DNA of 64,000 nucleotides from Gemmobacter sp. GTDB taxonomy: Bacteria > Pseudomonadota > Alphaproteobacteria > Rhodobacterales > Rhodobacteraceae. The position numbers and the translations under genes are program-made. This document shows, one piece after another, positions 44,121 through 52,936 of this stretch; position 1 is the stretch's first letter, and each line of letters begins with the position of its first letter. Location: positions 74,501 to 138,500 of the forward strand of contig NZ_JAUCBS010000013.1 of assembly GCF_034676705.1 (NCBI RefSeq), given 5' to 3'. Below the pieces are notes generated by a model. It made no database searches. It was not told the DNA's origin and was given only the letters and a program-made list of their open reading frames with translations.

Positions 44121-46945
44121 TGCGCCTCGGCCCAGTTGGCGCCGCGTCCGGCATCCACCACCAGCGGCACGTCCAGATGCACGGCCGGGTCCGCCGCCCC
44201 CTCCATCACCGCCTTGACCCGGGCGATGGTTTCATCCACCGCCGCCGCCTCGACCTCGAACAGCAGTTCGTCATGCACCTGCAACAGCATGGTGGCCGGC
44301 AGCCCCGCAATCGCCTGCGGCATCCGCACCATGGCGCGGCGGATGATGTCGGCGGCCGTTCCCTGGATCGGCGCGTTGATCGCGGCGCGGCGGGCAAAGC
44401 CCGCGCCGGGCCCCCGCGCATTGATCTCGGGCGTGTGGATGCGCCGCCCGAACAGGGTGCGCACATGGCCGTGTTCCTTGGCAAAGGCGATGGTGCTGTC
44501 CATGTATTCGCGGATGCCCGGGAAGCGTTCGAAATAGCGGTCGATGAACCCCTGCGCCTCGGCCCGCGGGATCCGCAGGTTGCGCGCCAGGCCAAAGCCG
44601 GAAATGCCGTAGATCACCCCGAAGTTGATCGCCTTGGCCTGCCGCCGGACGCTGGGGTCCATCCCCTCGATCGGGACGCCGAACATCTCCGATGCGGTCA
44701 TCGCGTGGATGTCCAGCCCGTCGCGGAACGCCTGTTTCAGCGCGGGGATCTCGGCGATATGCGCCAGGATCCGCAGCTCGATCTGGCTATAGTCCAGGCT
44801 CAGCAGCACCTTGCCCTCGGGCGCGATGAAGGCCTGGCGGATGCGCCGCCCCTCCTCGGTCCGCACCGGGATGTTTTGCAGGTTCGGGTCGGTCGAGGCC
44901 AGCCGCCCGGTGTTCGCCCCGGCAATCGAATAGCTGGTATGAACGCGCCCCGTCTCGGGGTTGATCGCATCCTGCAAGGTGTCGGTATAGGTGGATTTCA
45001 GCTTGGCAATCTGGCGCCAGTCCAGCACCCGCGCCGCCAGCAGGGCGCCTTGCGGGTGGGTGTCCTCCAGCGTAGTGATATCTTCCAGCACGTCGGCGCC
45101 GGTGGCATAGGCGCCGGTCTTGCCCTTTTCTCCGCCGGGAACGCCCATGCGGTCGAACAGCACCTCGCCGATCTGCTTCGGCGATCCGACGTTGAACTTC
45201 TCCCCGGCGATCTGGTGGATTTCCTCCTCCAGCTGCACCAGCTTTTGCGCAAAGGCATTCGACATCCGCGCCAGCACGTCGCGATCCACCTTGATGCCGG
45301 CCATCTCCATATCGGCCAGCACCGGCACCAGCGGGCGTTCCAGCGTTTCATAGACCGTGGTCACATGCCCCACATGCAGTTGCGGGCGGAACTTCTGCCA
45401 CAGGCGCAGGGTGATGTCGGCATCCTCGGCGGCGTATTTCGTCGCCTCGGCCACCTCCACCTTGTCGAAGGTGACGGCCGACTTGCCGCCGCCCAGCAGC
45501 GATTTGATTGGGATGGGGATATGGCCCAGATATTGTTCCGACAGCAGATCCATGCCATGCCCATGCAGCCCGGCGTGCATGGCATAGCTTTGCAGCATCG
45601 TATCCTCGATGGGCGCCACCCGGATGCCGTTGCGGGCAAAGATCTTCATGTCGTATTTCATGTTCTGCCCGATCTTGAGGACAGAGGCATCTTCCAGCAC
45701 CGGCTTCAGCAGCGCCAGCGCGCGGTCGAAATCCATCTGCCCCTCGGCCCGCGTCGCCGCCCCGAACAGATCGCCGCCGCCGGACACATGGCCCACCGGG
45801 ATATAGGCCGCCTTGCCCGGCGCCAGCCCCAGCGAGATGCCGACCAGATCCGCCCGCATCTCGTCAAGGCTCGTCGTCTCGGTATCGACGGCGACAAAGC
45901 CCTGCTCCACCGCCTGCGCCAGCCAGTCGGCCAGCACCGCCTCGTCGCGGATGGTGATGTATCCGGCATGGTCGAACGGCACGGCCGGTGCGGCCTCGGG
46001 CGGCGGGGCGTGGTCGTCGCTGGCGGGGGTGTCGGCAGAAATCGCCGGCGCCTCGATCTTCAGCCGCTCCGCGATGCGTTTGGTCAGGCTGCGGAATTCC
46101 ATCCGGGTCAGGAATTCCATCAGCTCGCCCGCATCCGGGTCGCGCACCTCCAGATCGTCCAGCGTGACGGGCAGGGGCGTGTCGTCCTTCAACCGCACCA
46201 GTTCGCGCGAGACCCGGATCTGATCGGCAAAGTCGATCAGCGTCTGGCGGCGCTTGGGCTGCTTGATCTCGGCCGCGCGGGCCAGCAGCGTGTCCAGGTC
46301 GCCATATTCCTGGATCAGCAGTGCAGCGGTCTTCAACCCGATCCCCGGCGCGCCCGGCACGTTGTCGACCGAATCCCCGGCCAGCGACTGCACATCGACC
46401 ACCCGGTCGGGGCCGACGCCGAATTTCTCCTCGACCTCGGCCAGGCCCATGGGGCGGTTCTTCATCGGGTCGAACATCTCGACCCCATCGCCCACCAGCT
46501 GCATCAGATCCTTGTCCGAGGAGATGATCGTGCAGCGCCCCCCTGCCTCGCGCGCCGCGCGTGCCAAGGTGGCGATGATGTCGTCGGCCTCATAGTCCTT
46601 GACCTCGATGCAGGCCAAGTTGAAGGCCCGCGTCGCCTCGCGCGTCAGGGGAAACTGCGGGCGCAGATCCTCGGGCGGCGGCGGGCGATTGGCCTTGTAG
46701 TCGGGAAAGATCTCGTTGCGGAAGGTCTTGGACGAATAGTCAAAGATCACCGCCACATGGGTGGGCGCATCCTTGCTGGACCCGTTGCCGTCGACATAGC
46801 GCGAGATCATGTTGCAAAACCCCGCGACCGCCCCCACCGGCAAGCCGTCCGACTTGCGCGTCAGCGGCGGCAGCGCGTGATAGGCCCGGAAGATATAGGC
46901 CGATCCGTCGATCAGATGCAGATGATGCCCCTTGCCGAATGCCAT
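44117..46945 (-). CDS. polA: DNA polymerase I
   Basis: A 942-residue polymerase with three domains. The 5'-3' exonuclease (about 1-300) has 'SSDKDLMQLV' and 'GDSVDNVPGAPGIG'. The 3'-5' proofreading domain (about 330-520) has an intact DxE ('AVDTETTSLDE'). The polymerase domain (about 560-942) has motif A 'LLSLDYSQIELRI', motif B 'AKAINFGVIYG' and motif C 'QVHDELLFEV'. It removes primers and fills gaps. It is followed by the YjbR gene with a 4-bp overlap. Confidence 0.97.
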   Translation of the reverse strand: MAFGKGHHLHLIDGSAYIFRAYHALPPLTRKSDGLPVGAVAGFCNMISRYVDGNGSSKDAPTHVAVIFDYSSKTFRNEIFPDYKANRPPPPEDLRPQFPLTREATRAFNLACIEVKDYEADDIIATLARAAREAGGRCTIISSDKDLMQLVGDGVEMFDPMKNRPMGLAEVEEKFGVGPDRVVDVQSLAGDSVDNVPGAPGIGLKTAALLIQEYGDLDTLLARAAEIKQPKRRQTLIDFADQIRVSRELVRLKDDTPLPVTLDDLEVRDPDAGELMEFLTRMEFRSLTKRIAERLKIEAPAISADTPASDDHAPPPEAAPAVPFDHAGYITIRDEAVLADWLAQAVEQGFVAVDTETTSLDEMRADLVGISLGLAPGKAAYIPVGHVSGGGDLFGAATRAEGQMDFDRALALLKPVLEDASVLKIGQNMKYDMKIFARNGIRVAPIEDTMLQSYAMHAGLHGHGMDLLSEQYLGHIPIPIKSLLGGGKSAVTFDKVEVAEATKYAAEDADITLRLWQKFRPQLHVGHVTTVYETLERPLVPVLADMEMAGIKVDRDVLARMSNAFAQKLVQLEEEIHQIAGEKFNVGSPKQIGEVLFDRMGVPGGEKGKTGAYATGADVLEDITTLEDTHPQGALLAARVLDWRQIAKLKSTYTDTLQDAINPETGRVHTSYSIAGANTGRLASTDPNLQNIPVRTEEGRRIRQAFIAPEGKVLLSLDYSQIELRILAHIAEIPALKQAFRDGLDIHAMTASEMFGVPIEGMDPSVRRQAKAINFGVIYGISGFGLARNLRIPRAEAQGFIDRYFERFPGIREYMDSTIAFAKEHGHVRTLFGRRIHTPEINARGPGAGFARRAAINAPIQGTAADIIRRAMVRMPQAIAGLPATMLLQVHDELLFEVEAAAVDETIARVKAVMEGAADPAVHLDVPLVVDAGRGANWAEAH

Positions 46946-46976
46946 GATCTTTCCCCTACACCCGACCGGGCTGTTT

Positions 46977-47020
46977 CATCTGTCTGCAAATATCCCGGGG
47001 GTCCGGGGGCTGGCCCCCGG
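46977..47020 (-). repeat. Hairpin repeat, copy 6, at 3' end of RraA-like gene
   Basis: On the minus strand a CCGGGGGC/GCCCCCGG hairpin is followed by ACCCCCGGGATATTTGCAG and ACAGATG. It begins 10 bp past the stop of the RraA-like gene (47031) in the same orientation, between that gene and polA. Confidence 0.78.
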
Positions 47021-47030
47021 TCCCGGCGTT

Positions 47031-47747
47031 TCAGCCGCGCGCGGCCTTCCAGGCTTCATAGCGCGCCTTGGTCTCGGCGTTCATCGGATACAGCCCCGGC
47101 AGCGCGGCGCCGCCCCTGGCCTGTTCCATGATCCAGCCTTCCATCTCTTCCTGATCCACGGCGGCTGCGGCGACATCGGCCACGATGTCCTTCGGGATCA
47201 CTACCGCTCCATCGGTGTCGGCCACGATCACGTCGCCGGCAAAGATCGCCACCCCGCCACAGGCGATGGGCTCGTTCCAGCCCACGAAGGTCAGCCCGGC
47301 GATCGACGCCGGCGCGGCCGTGCCCTGCGCCCAGACCGGCAGGCCGGTGGTCTGCACCCCGGCCAGGTCGCGCAGCACGCCATCTGTGACCAGTGCGCGC
47401 ACCTTGCGCACGGCCATGCGGGCGCACAGGATGTCGCCGAAGATGCCGGCATCCAGAACGCCCATGGCATCGGTCACCGCGATCACGCCTTCGGGCATCG
47501 CCTCGATGGCGGCGCGGGTGGAAATCGGGTTGCCCCAGCTGGCCGGTGTCGCCAGATCCTCGCGCATGGGGATGAAGCGCAGGGTAAACGCCTCGCCCAC
47601 CGCGCGGGCGCCGGTCTGCGCGGCCCCGGTCAGCGGCATGGCGCCCCGGATCCAGCAGTTGCGCAGGCCCTTTTTCAGCAGGACCGTGGTCAGGGTGGCA
47701 GTCGTCACCTGTTCCAGCTGCGCGCGGATTTCGGGGGTCAGGGTCAT
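47031..47747 (-). CDS. RraA-like / HMG-CHA aldolase-family protein
   Basis: A 238-residue protein with the RraA fold. The pattern 'FGDILCARMAVRKVRALVTDGVLRD' holds the G..L...A...G..G.VTDG.+RD signature, followed by 'PVWAQGTAAPAS' and 'VIVADTDGAVVIP'. Proteins with the intact R-D and acidic pocket often are 4-hydroxy-4-methyl-2-oxoglutarate/oxaloacetate lyases rather than RNase E regulators. The neighbour is an M20 amidohydrolase 80 bp upstream on the same strand, favouring a metabolic role. Confidence 0.85.
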   Translation of the reverse strand: MTLTPEIRAQLEQVTTATLTTVLLKKGLRNCWIRGAMPLTGAAQTGARAVGEAFTLRFIPMREDLATPASWGNPISTRAAIEAMPEGVIAVTDAMGVLDAGIFGDILCARMAVRKVRALVTDGVLRDLAGVQTTGLPVWAQGTAAPASIAGLTFVGWNEPIACGGVAIFAGDVIVADTDGAVVIPKDIVADVAAAAVDQEEMEGWIMEQARGGAALPGLYPMNAETKARYEAWKAARG

Positions 47748-47827
47748 GGCGTGTCCTTGCTGTTCGCGGTCGGAAAACGGGGACCGGCGCCCGGCAGCCT
47801 ATCCCAGCCGCCGGGCCGCCGCCAGAC

Positions 47828-48982
47828 TCAGCCGCCCAGCAGATCGCGCGCCACGCGGTCGAACACGCGCACGCCCGGCTCGATGATCTCGTCGGGGAAA
47901 TCGTAGTCGGGGTTGTGCAGGTTGGGCGTCTTGTAGCCCGACCCCAGCCGGAACATTGCCGATTTCGCCCCGCCGCGCGACCCGAACAGGCCGAAATCCT
48001 CGGACCCGCGCATGGGAAAGCCGCCATCCTCGCGCGTCACACCCACTGCGGCGGCGGCATCCAGCAGGCGCTGGGTGGCCTCGGCATCATTGGTGCAGGC
48101 GTGGAAGATGTCGTGGTGCGAATAGTCCACCTTCAGCCCGGTCGCCTGCGCCTCGGCTTCGACCAGCGCGGTGACGCGGGCCAGCAGGTCGGCCATGTCG
48201 CGGTCATGCACCGTGCGCAGGGTCATCCACAGTTCGGCCTTGCCGGGGGTGATGCCGAATGCCGGTTCGCCCATGCGGGCGTGGGTCACGGTGACCAGGC
48301 GGAACGTATCGCTCAGCGCACCGCCCGGCCCTTCGGCCATCACCGCCGGGATCAGCCGCGCCAGCGCCAGCGCGGGCGACAGCGCATGTTCCGGCGTCGA
48401 GGCATGCGAGGTATGTCCCGTCAGCACCACCCGCAACCCGCGCGAGGCGCAGTTCGCCGGCCCCGCCTTGATCGCCATGTTGCCGTAATCCAGCCCCGGA
48501 AAGTTGTGCAGCGAAAACGCCCAGTCCGGCCGGATGCCGGCAAAGGCCGGATCGTCCAGCACCGCCGCCGCCCCGGCGCCGGTTTCCTCGGCCGGCTGGA
48601 ACACCAGCACCGCGCGCCCCCGCGCCGGCGGGCGGCGCGACAGCAGGCGGCCAAGGCCCAGCAGGATGGTGGTATGCCCGTCATGCCCGCATTGGTGCCC
48701 CTTGCCGGGGATCTTCGAGGCCCAGGGGTTGCCCGTCAGTTCCTCGATGGGCAGGGCATCCAGTTCCGACCGGAACATCACCGTCGGCCCGGGTTCGGCG
48801 CCCGGCCAGATGGCGGCGACGCCATGGCCGCCCAGTCCCGTCAGGATCTGCGGCGCCCCCATCGCCGTCAGCGCCGCGACGACTTCGGCGGCGGTCCAGC
48901 CCTCGTCCCCCGAAACGTCGGGGTGCTGGTGCAGGTGGCGGCGGAATTCGGTCAGTTCCACGATATCGGCATTGGTCAGCAA
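47828..48982 (-). CDS. M20-family amidohydrolase/deacylase
   Basis: A 384-residue dizinc/dimanganese hydrolase of the M20D (hippurate hydrolase/IAA-amino-acid hydrolase) type. Metal motif Cys98-Gly-His100 is in 'GHQCGHDGHT' and the catalytic Glu pair 132-133 in 'FQPAEETGAG'. A dimerisation domain follows, with 'GHTSHASTPEHALSP'. It should cleave N-acyl amino acids. It is probably co-transcribed with the RraA-like gene. Confidence 0.9.
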   Translation of the reverse strand: MLTNADIVELTEFRRHLHQHPDVSGDEGWTAAEVVAALTAMGAPQILTGLGGHGVAAIWPGAEPGPTVMFRSELDALPIEELTGNPWASKIPGKGHQCGHDGHTTILLGLGRLLSRRPPARGRAVLVFQPAEETGAGAAAVLDDPAFAGIRPDWAFSLHNFPGLDYGNMAIKAGPANCASRGLRVVLTGHTSHASTPEHALSPALALARLIPAVMAEGPGGALSDTFRLVTVTHARMGEPAFGITPGKAELWMTLRTVHDRDMADLLARVTALVEAEAQATGLKVDYSHHDIFHACTNDAEATQRLLDAAAAVGVTREDGGFPMRGSEDFGLFGSRGGAKSAMFRLGSGYKTPNLHNPDYDFPDEIIEPGVRVFDRVARDLLGG

Positions 48983-48997
48983 AGGCAGTCCTCCCGT

Positions 48998-49627
48998 TCA
49001 GTCGGTCGCGGCGACCGCAGGGTCGCCTGTTGCCGTCATGGCGACCGGATGGTCGCCCATCGCCTCGCGCCAGTGGCGGCGGCACAGGCTGACATAGCGT
49101 TCGTTGCCCCCCACCATCACCTGCGCCCCTTCCTTCAGCGGCTGGCCATCGGGGCCGGTCCGCACCACCATGGTGGCCTTCTTGCCGCAATGGCAGATCG
49201 TCCGAACCTCTCGCATTTCATCGGCAAGCGCCAGCAGGGCGGCCGATCCGGGGAACGATTCGCCCCGGAAATCCACCCGCAGGCCATAGCACATCACCGG
49301 CAGGCGCAGGTCGTCCACCGCCTGCGCCAGCTGCCAGACCTGCGCGCGCGTCAGAAACTGCGCCTCGTCGACAAAGGCGCAATCGACATGGCCCTGCGCC
49401 AGCCGCGCCGCGACCAGCGCGAACATGTCGTCGTCGGGGGTGAACGTATCGGCCGGTTCGGCAATGCCGATGCGGCTGGCGATCCGGCCCTGGCCGGCGC
49501 GGGTGTCCAGCCGGGCCGTCAGCAGCCATGGCACCATGCCGCGTTCGCGGTAGTTGTAGGCCGCCTGCAACAGCAGCGTCGACTTGCCCGCGTTCATGGT
49601 GGAGTAATGGAAATACAGCTTGGCCAT
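48998..49627 (-). CDS. tdk: Thymidine kinase
   Basis: A 209-residue TK1-type kinase that salvages thymidine. The P-loop lies in 'YSTMNAGKSTLLLQ' (near residue 10-17), followed by 'FVDEAQFL' with the DEAQ motif and 'LRVDFRGESFPGS' (lasso region). The zinc site is in 'TICHCGKKAT' and 'YVSLCRRHW'. The start at 49627 gives MAKLYFHYS; the longer frame runs into low-complexity sequence. It ends 15 bp before the M20 gene start. Confidence 0.95.
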   Translation of the reverse strand: MAKLYFHYSTMNAGKSTLLLQAAYNYRERGMVPWLLTARLDTRAGQGRIASRIGIAEPADTFTPDDDMFALVAARLAQGHVDCAFVDEAQFLTRAQVWQLAQAVDDLRLPVMCYGLRVDFRGESFPGSAALLALADEMREVRTICHCGKKATMVVRTGPDGQPLKEGAQVMVGGNERYVSLCRRHWREAMGDHPVAMTATGDPAVAATD

Positions 49628-49940
49628 GCCCGACCGATACCGGCTGCGGGGCCGGGCGGCAATACGCACCGGGTGGGGGTTCGCGATCCGTGGTGGCGTG
49701 ACTTGCGTCCATGGCCCCGGGAACCGCGGCATTGCCGGGTCCGCCGCGCAGCCGGTTGCCCGGCTGGTCCTGCACGGGACCGGAACGCGACGAACCCCCA
49801 CCCGCGCCGGTGCTGGGGACACCGGCCACTCGTTACAGCCACGGAACCGCCCGCGGCTTGAACTGCATCGCAATTTCCTGTGATCTGGTGAATGGGAAAG
49901 CCGGTTCGATTTTCCCCGATCCAGCGGGGACGGAGGGTGA
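49628..49940. other. Non-coding divergent region between tdk and the 49941 gene
   Basis: About 310 bp without a convincing gene. It must hold both promoters. Short frames exist on both strands but have no family features. I see no clear -35/-10 pair. Confidence 0.5.
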
Positions 49941-50396
49941 ATGTCGCTGTCAAGCTATCTCAAGAAACACACCGAGGCGCTGGTCAAGGATGTCGGCATC
50001 GAGGCGGCCTGCGCCCTGAGCGGCAAGTCCAAGGCGACGCTGGGCCGGTATTATTCCGATTCCGGGGAACATGACGACCGCTTCATGCCCATCGACGTGG
50101 TCGCCCAGCTGGAGGCCGAGGCGAAATTCCCCCATGTCACCGAGGCGTTGGCGGACCTGCGCGGCATCACCCTGTCCTATGATACCGAGCGGCGGAACGC
50201 GGCCACCGGCGGGGTGAACAACGATGTGGTCATGCTGTCGCAGCGCTTTGCGATGCTGATGGGCGAATATCACACCGCCATCGGCGACGGCGTGATCTCT
50301 ATCAACGAGGCCAAGCGCCTGCTGCGCGAGACGCTGGCCCTGCAACAGGTGCTGCTGGACATGAAGCTGAACCTGGAGCAGGAGGCCGGGGGCTGA
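49941..50396 (+). CDS. Conserved hypothetical protein, possibly a small DNA-binding regulator
   Basis: A 151-residue soluble protein. The N-terminal part 'KHTEALVKDVGIEAACALSGKSKATLGRYYSD' reads like a helix-turn-helix of the kind in phage CII or Cro-type proteins, and the C-terminal half is helical ('INEAKRLLRETLALQQVLLDMKLNLEQEA'). I do not recognise a characterised family. It is preceded by GGAGGG and followed by a strong hairpin. It converges on the helicase gene. Confidence 0.75.
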   Translation: MSLSSYLKKHTEALVKDVGIEAACALSGKSKATLGRYYSDSGEHDDRFMPIDVVAQLEAEAKFPHVTEALADLRGITLSYDTERRNAATGGVNNDVVMLSQRFAMLMGEYHTAIGDGVISINEAKRLLRETLALQQVLLDMKLNLEQEAGG

Positions 50397-50399
50397 ACG

Positions 50400-50419
50400 G
50401 GGCGGGGGAACCCCCGCCC
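50400..50419. terminator. Bidirectional hairpin terminator
   Basis: GGGCGGGGG / CCCCCGCCC around AA, between the converging 49941 gene and the DEAD-box helicase. Followed by TGTCTGG, so not strongly T-rich. Confidence 0.65.
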
Positions 50420-50426
50420 TGTCTGG

Positions 50427-51830
50427 TCAGCGCGGCTGGCGCCGTGGCGGGCGGTTGCCCGATGCGGCGACCTTGGGCTGTGCCGGGCGCGCGGGCTTTT
50501 GCCCCTGCGGCTTGGCATCGCCCCGCTGTTGCGGCTTGGCGCCCTGCGGTTTCTGACCTTGGGGCTTTTGTGCCTGCGGCCTGTCGCCATGGGGCTTGTC
50601 GCCGTGTCCCCGCGCGCTTTGCGGCCGCGACTTGCGCGGCCCTTGCGGCTTTTGCTGGCCCGGGCGGCGCGGGGCATGGGTCGGCCGGTTCACCTCGCCC
50701 TCGTGCGGCGTGCCCCCGATGATCGGCAGCGGCTGGCCGGTAACCTTTTCCACGGCGCGCAGTTCGTCCATCTCGGCCGGGGCGCAGAATGCCACCGCCT
50801 TGCCCGAGGCGCCGGCCCGCGCGGTGCGGCCGATGCGGTGGACATAGTTGTCGGGCACGTTCGGCAGGTCATAGTTGTAGACATGGCGCACCAGCGGAAT
50901 GTCGATGCCGCGCGCCGCCACATCGGTGGCCACCAGCACGTCCAGCTCGCCCGCCCGGAACGCCGCAAGGGTGCGTTCGCGGTGGTTCTGGCTTTTGTTG
51001 CCATGGATCGACCCGGCCGAGAACCCCCAGCTGACCAGCAGCTTCATCAGCTTTTCCGCGCCATGCTTGGTGCGGTTGAACACCAGCGCGGCTTCGCCCG
51101 GATGCTTGAGGAGATACTCCTCCAGCAGCTTGGCCTTGTCGCCCTGGTTGACGAAATGCACCGCCTGATCAATGCGGTCTGCGGTCTTGCCGGGCGGGTT
51201 GACGGCCACTTTCACCGGCTCGCGCAGGTAGGTTTCGGCGATTTCGTCGATCAGCTTGGGCATGGTGGCCGAAAACATCAGCGTCTGGCGCTTGTGCGGC
51301 AGATAGCGGGCGATCTGGCGCAGCAGATGGATGAAGCCCATGTCCAGCATCTGGTCGGCTTCGTCCAGCACCAGATAGCCGGTGGCATCCAGGGTCAGGG
51401 CGCGGCGTTCCAGCAGGTCGATCAGGCGGCCGGGGGTGGCGACCAGCACGTCGGCGCCACGCGCCAGCGCCTCGGCCTGCTTGTGCAGCGAGGCACCGCC
51501 GATCACTTTCTGCACCTTGACCGGGGTGCCCTTGGTGAACAGCGTCAGGTGGTCGGCGATCTGGGCCACCAGTTCGCGCGTGGGCGCCAGGATCAGCGCG
51601 CGCACGGTGCGCGGTGCCGGCGGGTGGCCCAGGTCGAGGATCCGGTTCAGCAGCGGCAGGCCGAAGGCCGCCGTCTTGCCGGTGCCGGTCTGGGCCAGCC
51701 CCATCAGGTCGCGGCCCGACAGCACCTGCGGAATCGCCTGTGCCTGGATGGGCGTGGGTTTGTCGAACCCAAGGCGTTCAAGGGCCTTGAGAAGGTTGGG
51801 CGTCAGGCCCAGGTCGGCAAAGGTCGTCAT
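50427..51830 (-). CDS. DEAD-box ATP-dependent RNA helicase (RhlE-like)
   Basis: A 467-residue helicase. The Q motif is 'FDKPTPIQAQAIP', Walker A 'AQTGTGKTAAF', motif II DEAD ('LVLDEADQMLDMGF'), motif III SAT, and the second RecA domain has 'VLVATDVAARGIDI' and 'HRIGRTARAG'. The last 90 residues are a low-complexity Lys/Pro/Gln/Gly tail of KPQGQ-type repeats, probably for RNA binding. The start at 51830 gives MTTFADLGL. A leader of about 200 bp upstream is non-coding. Roles in ribosome assembly or cold-stress RNA unwinding are typical. Confidence 0.93.
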   Translation of the reverse strand: MTTFADLGLTPNLLKALERLGFDKPTPIQAQAIPQVLSGRDLMGLAQTGTGKTAAFGLPLLNRILDLGHPPAPRTVRALILAPTRELVAQIADHLTLFTKGTPVKVQKVIGGASLHKQAEALARGADVLVATPGRLIDLLERRALTLDATGYLVLDEADQMLDMGFIHLLRQIARYLPHKRQTLMFSATMPKLIDEIAETYLREPVKVAVNPPGKTADRIDQAVHFVNQGDKAKLLEEYLLKHPGEAALVFNRTKHGAEKLMKLLVSWGFSAGSIHGNKSQNHRERTLAAFRAGELDVLVATDVAARGIDIPLVRHVYNYDLPNVPDNYVHRIGRTARAGASGKAVAFCAPAEMDELRAVEKVTGQPLPIIGGTPHEGEVNRPTHAPRRPGQQKPQGPRKSRPQSARGHGDKPHGDRPQAQKPQGQKPQGAKPQQRGDAKPQGQKPARPAQPKVAASGNRPPRRQPR

Positions 51831-52064
51831 AGGTCGGCTCCACCCCGCGCGGGGGTTGCAAAAGGGCCCCCGGCAGCGAACCGCACGGGCCGCTTGCCCC
51901 TGCGCCTGCCGGATCGGTGCCCCTGCGTGATGGTGGGAACCTGAACTGCCTGCGCCCATTCGGTGCTCACGCGGCACGGGGTGCGGGCAGGTGACCGGGG
52001 ACATGGCCCTTTCGCGCCGAAAAGTCAAGGCAAGCTGCGGATCGCCCCTCCCTGCGCGCACTTT

Positions 52065-52120
52065 CATCTGTCCACAAGTATCCCACGGGGAGGTCCGGAG
52101 GGGTGTGAAACCCCTCCGGG
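52065..52120 (-). repeat. Hairpin repeat, copy 7, at 3' end of SDR gene
   Basis: On the minus strand a CCGGAGGGG/CCCCTCCGG hairpin (loop TTTCACA) is followed by ACCTCCCCGTGGGATACTTG and TGGACAGATG. It sits about 35 bp past the SDR stop, in the same orientation. The loop and tail match copy 3 closely. Confidence 0.75.
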
Positions 52121-52153
52121 GCCGGGCAAGGACGCGCCGGTGCGCGCTGCGCC

Positions 52154-52924
52154 CTAGCGGCAGATGAACCCGCCGTCCACCGGCAGCTCGATCCCGGTCA
52201 CGAAGCCCGCATCGTCCGAGGCCAGCCACAGCGCGGCATGGGCCACTTCCTCGGCCCGGACCAGCCGGCCCAGCGGCACCTGGGCGATCATGGCATTGGC
52301 ATTCGCCTGTGCCTCGACCGGATCGCCCTTGCGGCTGGTGAATTTGGTCATCATCGGGGTGTCGGCCAGCCCGGGGCAGACGACGTTCACGCGCACCTTG
52401 TCGGGGGCATAGGTCTGGGCCAGCGATTTCGTCAGCCCGACCACCGCGAATTTGCCCGCCGAATAGATCGGCGAAAACCGCGATCCGACAAGGCCCGAGA
52501 CCGAGGCGGTGAACACGATGGCCCCGCCGCCGCGCTTGCGCATGTGGCGCACCACCTCGCCTGCGGCCAGAACGGCGGAATCCACATTCAGCGCCATGGC
52601 CAGGCGATAGGCCTCCAGATCCAGATCCTCGATCCCGCCGGGCCCCGGAATGCCGGCATGGGCCCACAGGATATCGACCCCGCCCAGCTTGTCCGCCGCC
52701 TGATGGATGCTGCCCCGCGCGCCTTCGACGGTGGACAGGTCGGCCTGCACCGTTTCAACCGGCGTGCCGCGCGCTGCCATGTCGGCGGCCATGCTGGCCA
52801 GAGCTTCGACGTTCACGTCCACGGCGCAGACGCGGGCGCCTTCGCGGCAGAACAGTTCCACCCCGGCCCGGCCCATGCCGGATGCCGCCGCGGTGATGAT
52901 GGCAAGTTTACCCTGAAGTCGCAT
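52154..52924 (-). CDS. Short-chain dehydrogenase/reductase
   Basis: A 256-residue NAD(P)-dependent oxidoreductase. The nucleotide loop is 'TAAASGMGRA' (residues 11-20), Asp36 at the end of beta-2 suggests NAD preference, 'AHAG' replaces the usual NNAG, catalytic Ser is in 'TASVSG' (about 139-144), and Tyr154/Lys158 are in 'YSAGK'. It follows the aldehyde dehydrogenase by 12 bp and belongs to the divergent alcohol/aldehyde cluster. Confidence 0.92.
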   Translation of the reverse strand: MRLQGKLAIITAAASGMGRAGVELFCREGARVCAVDVNVEALASMAADMAARGTPVETVQADLSTVEGARGSIHQAADKLGGVDILWAHAGIPGPGGIEDLDLEAYRLAMALNVDSAVLAAGEVVRHMRKRGGGAIVFTASVSGLVGSRFSPIYSAGKFAVVGLTKSLAQTYAPDKVRVNVVCPGLADTPMMTKFTSRKGDPVEAQANANAMIAQVPLGRLVRAEEVAHAALWLASDDAGFVTGIELPVDGGFICR

Positions 52925-52936
52925 GTGTCCTCCTCC

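Noticed and set aside
43727..47131. An 1134-codon open frame antisense to polA
   Set aside because: Same shadow effect; polA has all three domains with intact motifs on the minus strand.
51938..51965. GGAAC followed after 16 bp by CATT on the plus strand, near the helicase leader
   Set aside because: The -10 differs from CGTT and it points away from the helicase gene.
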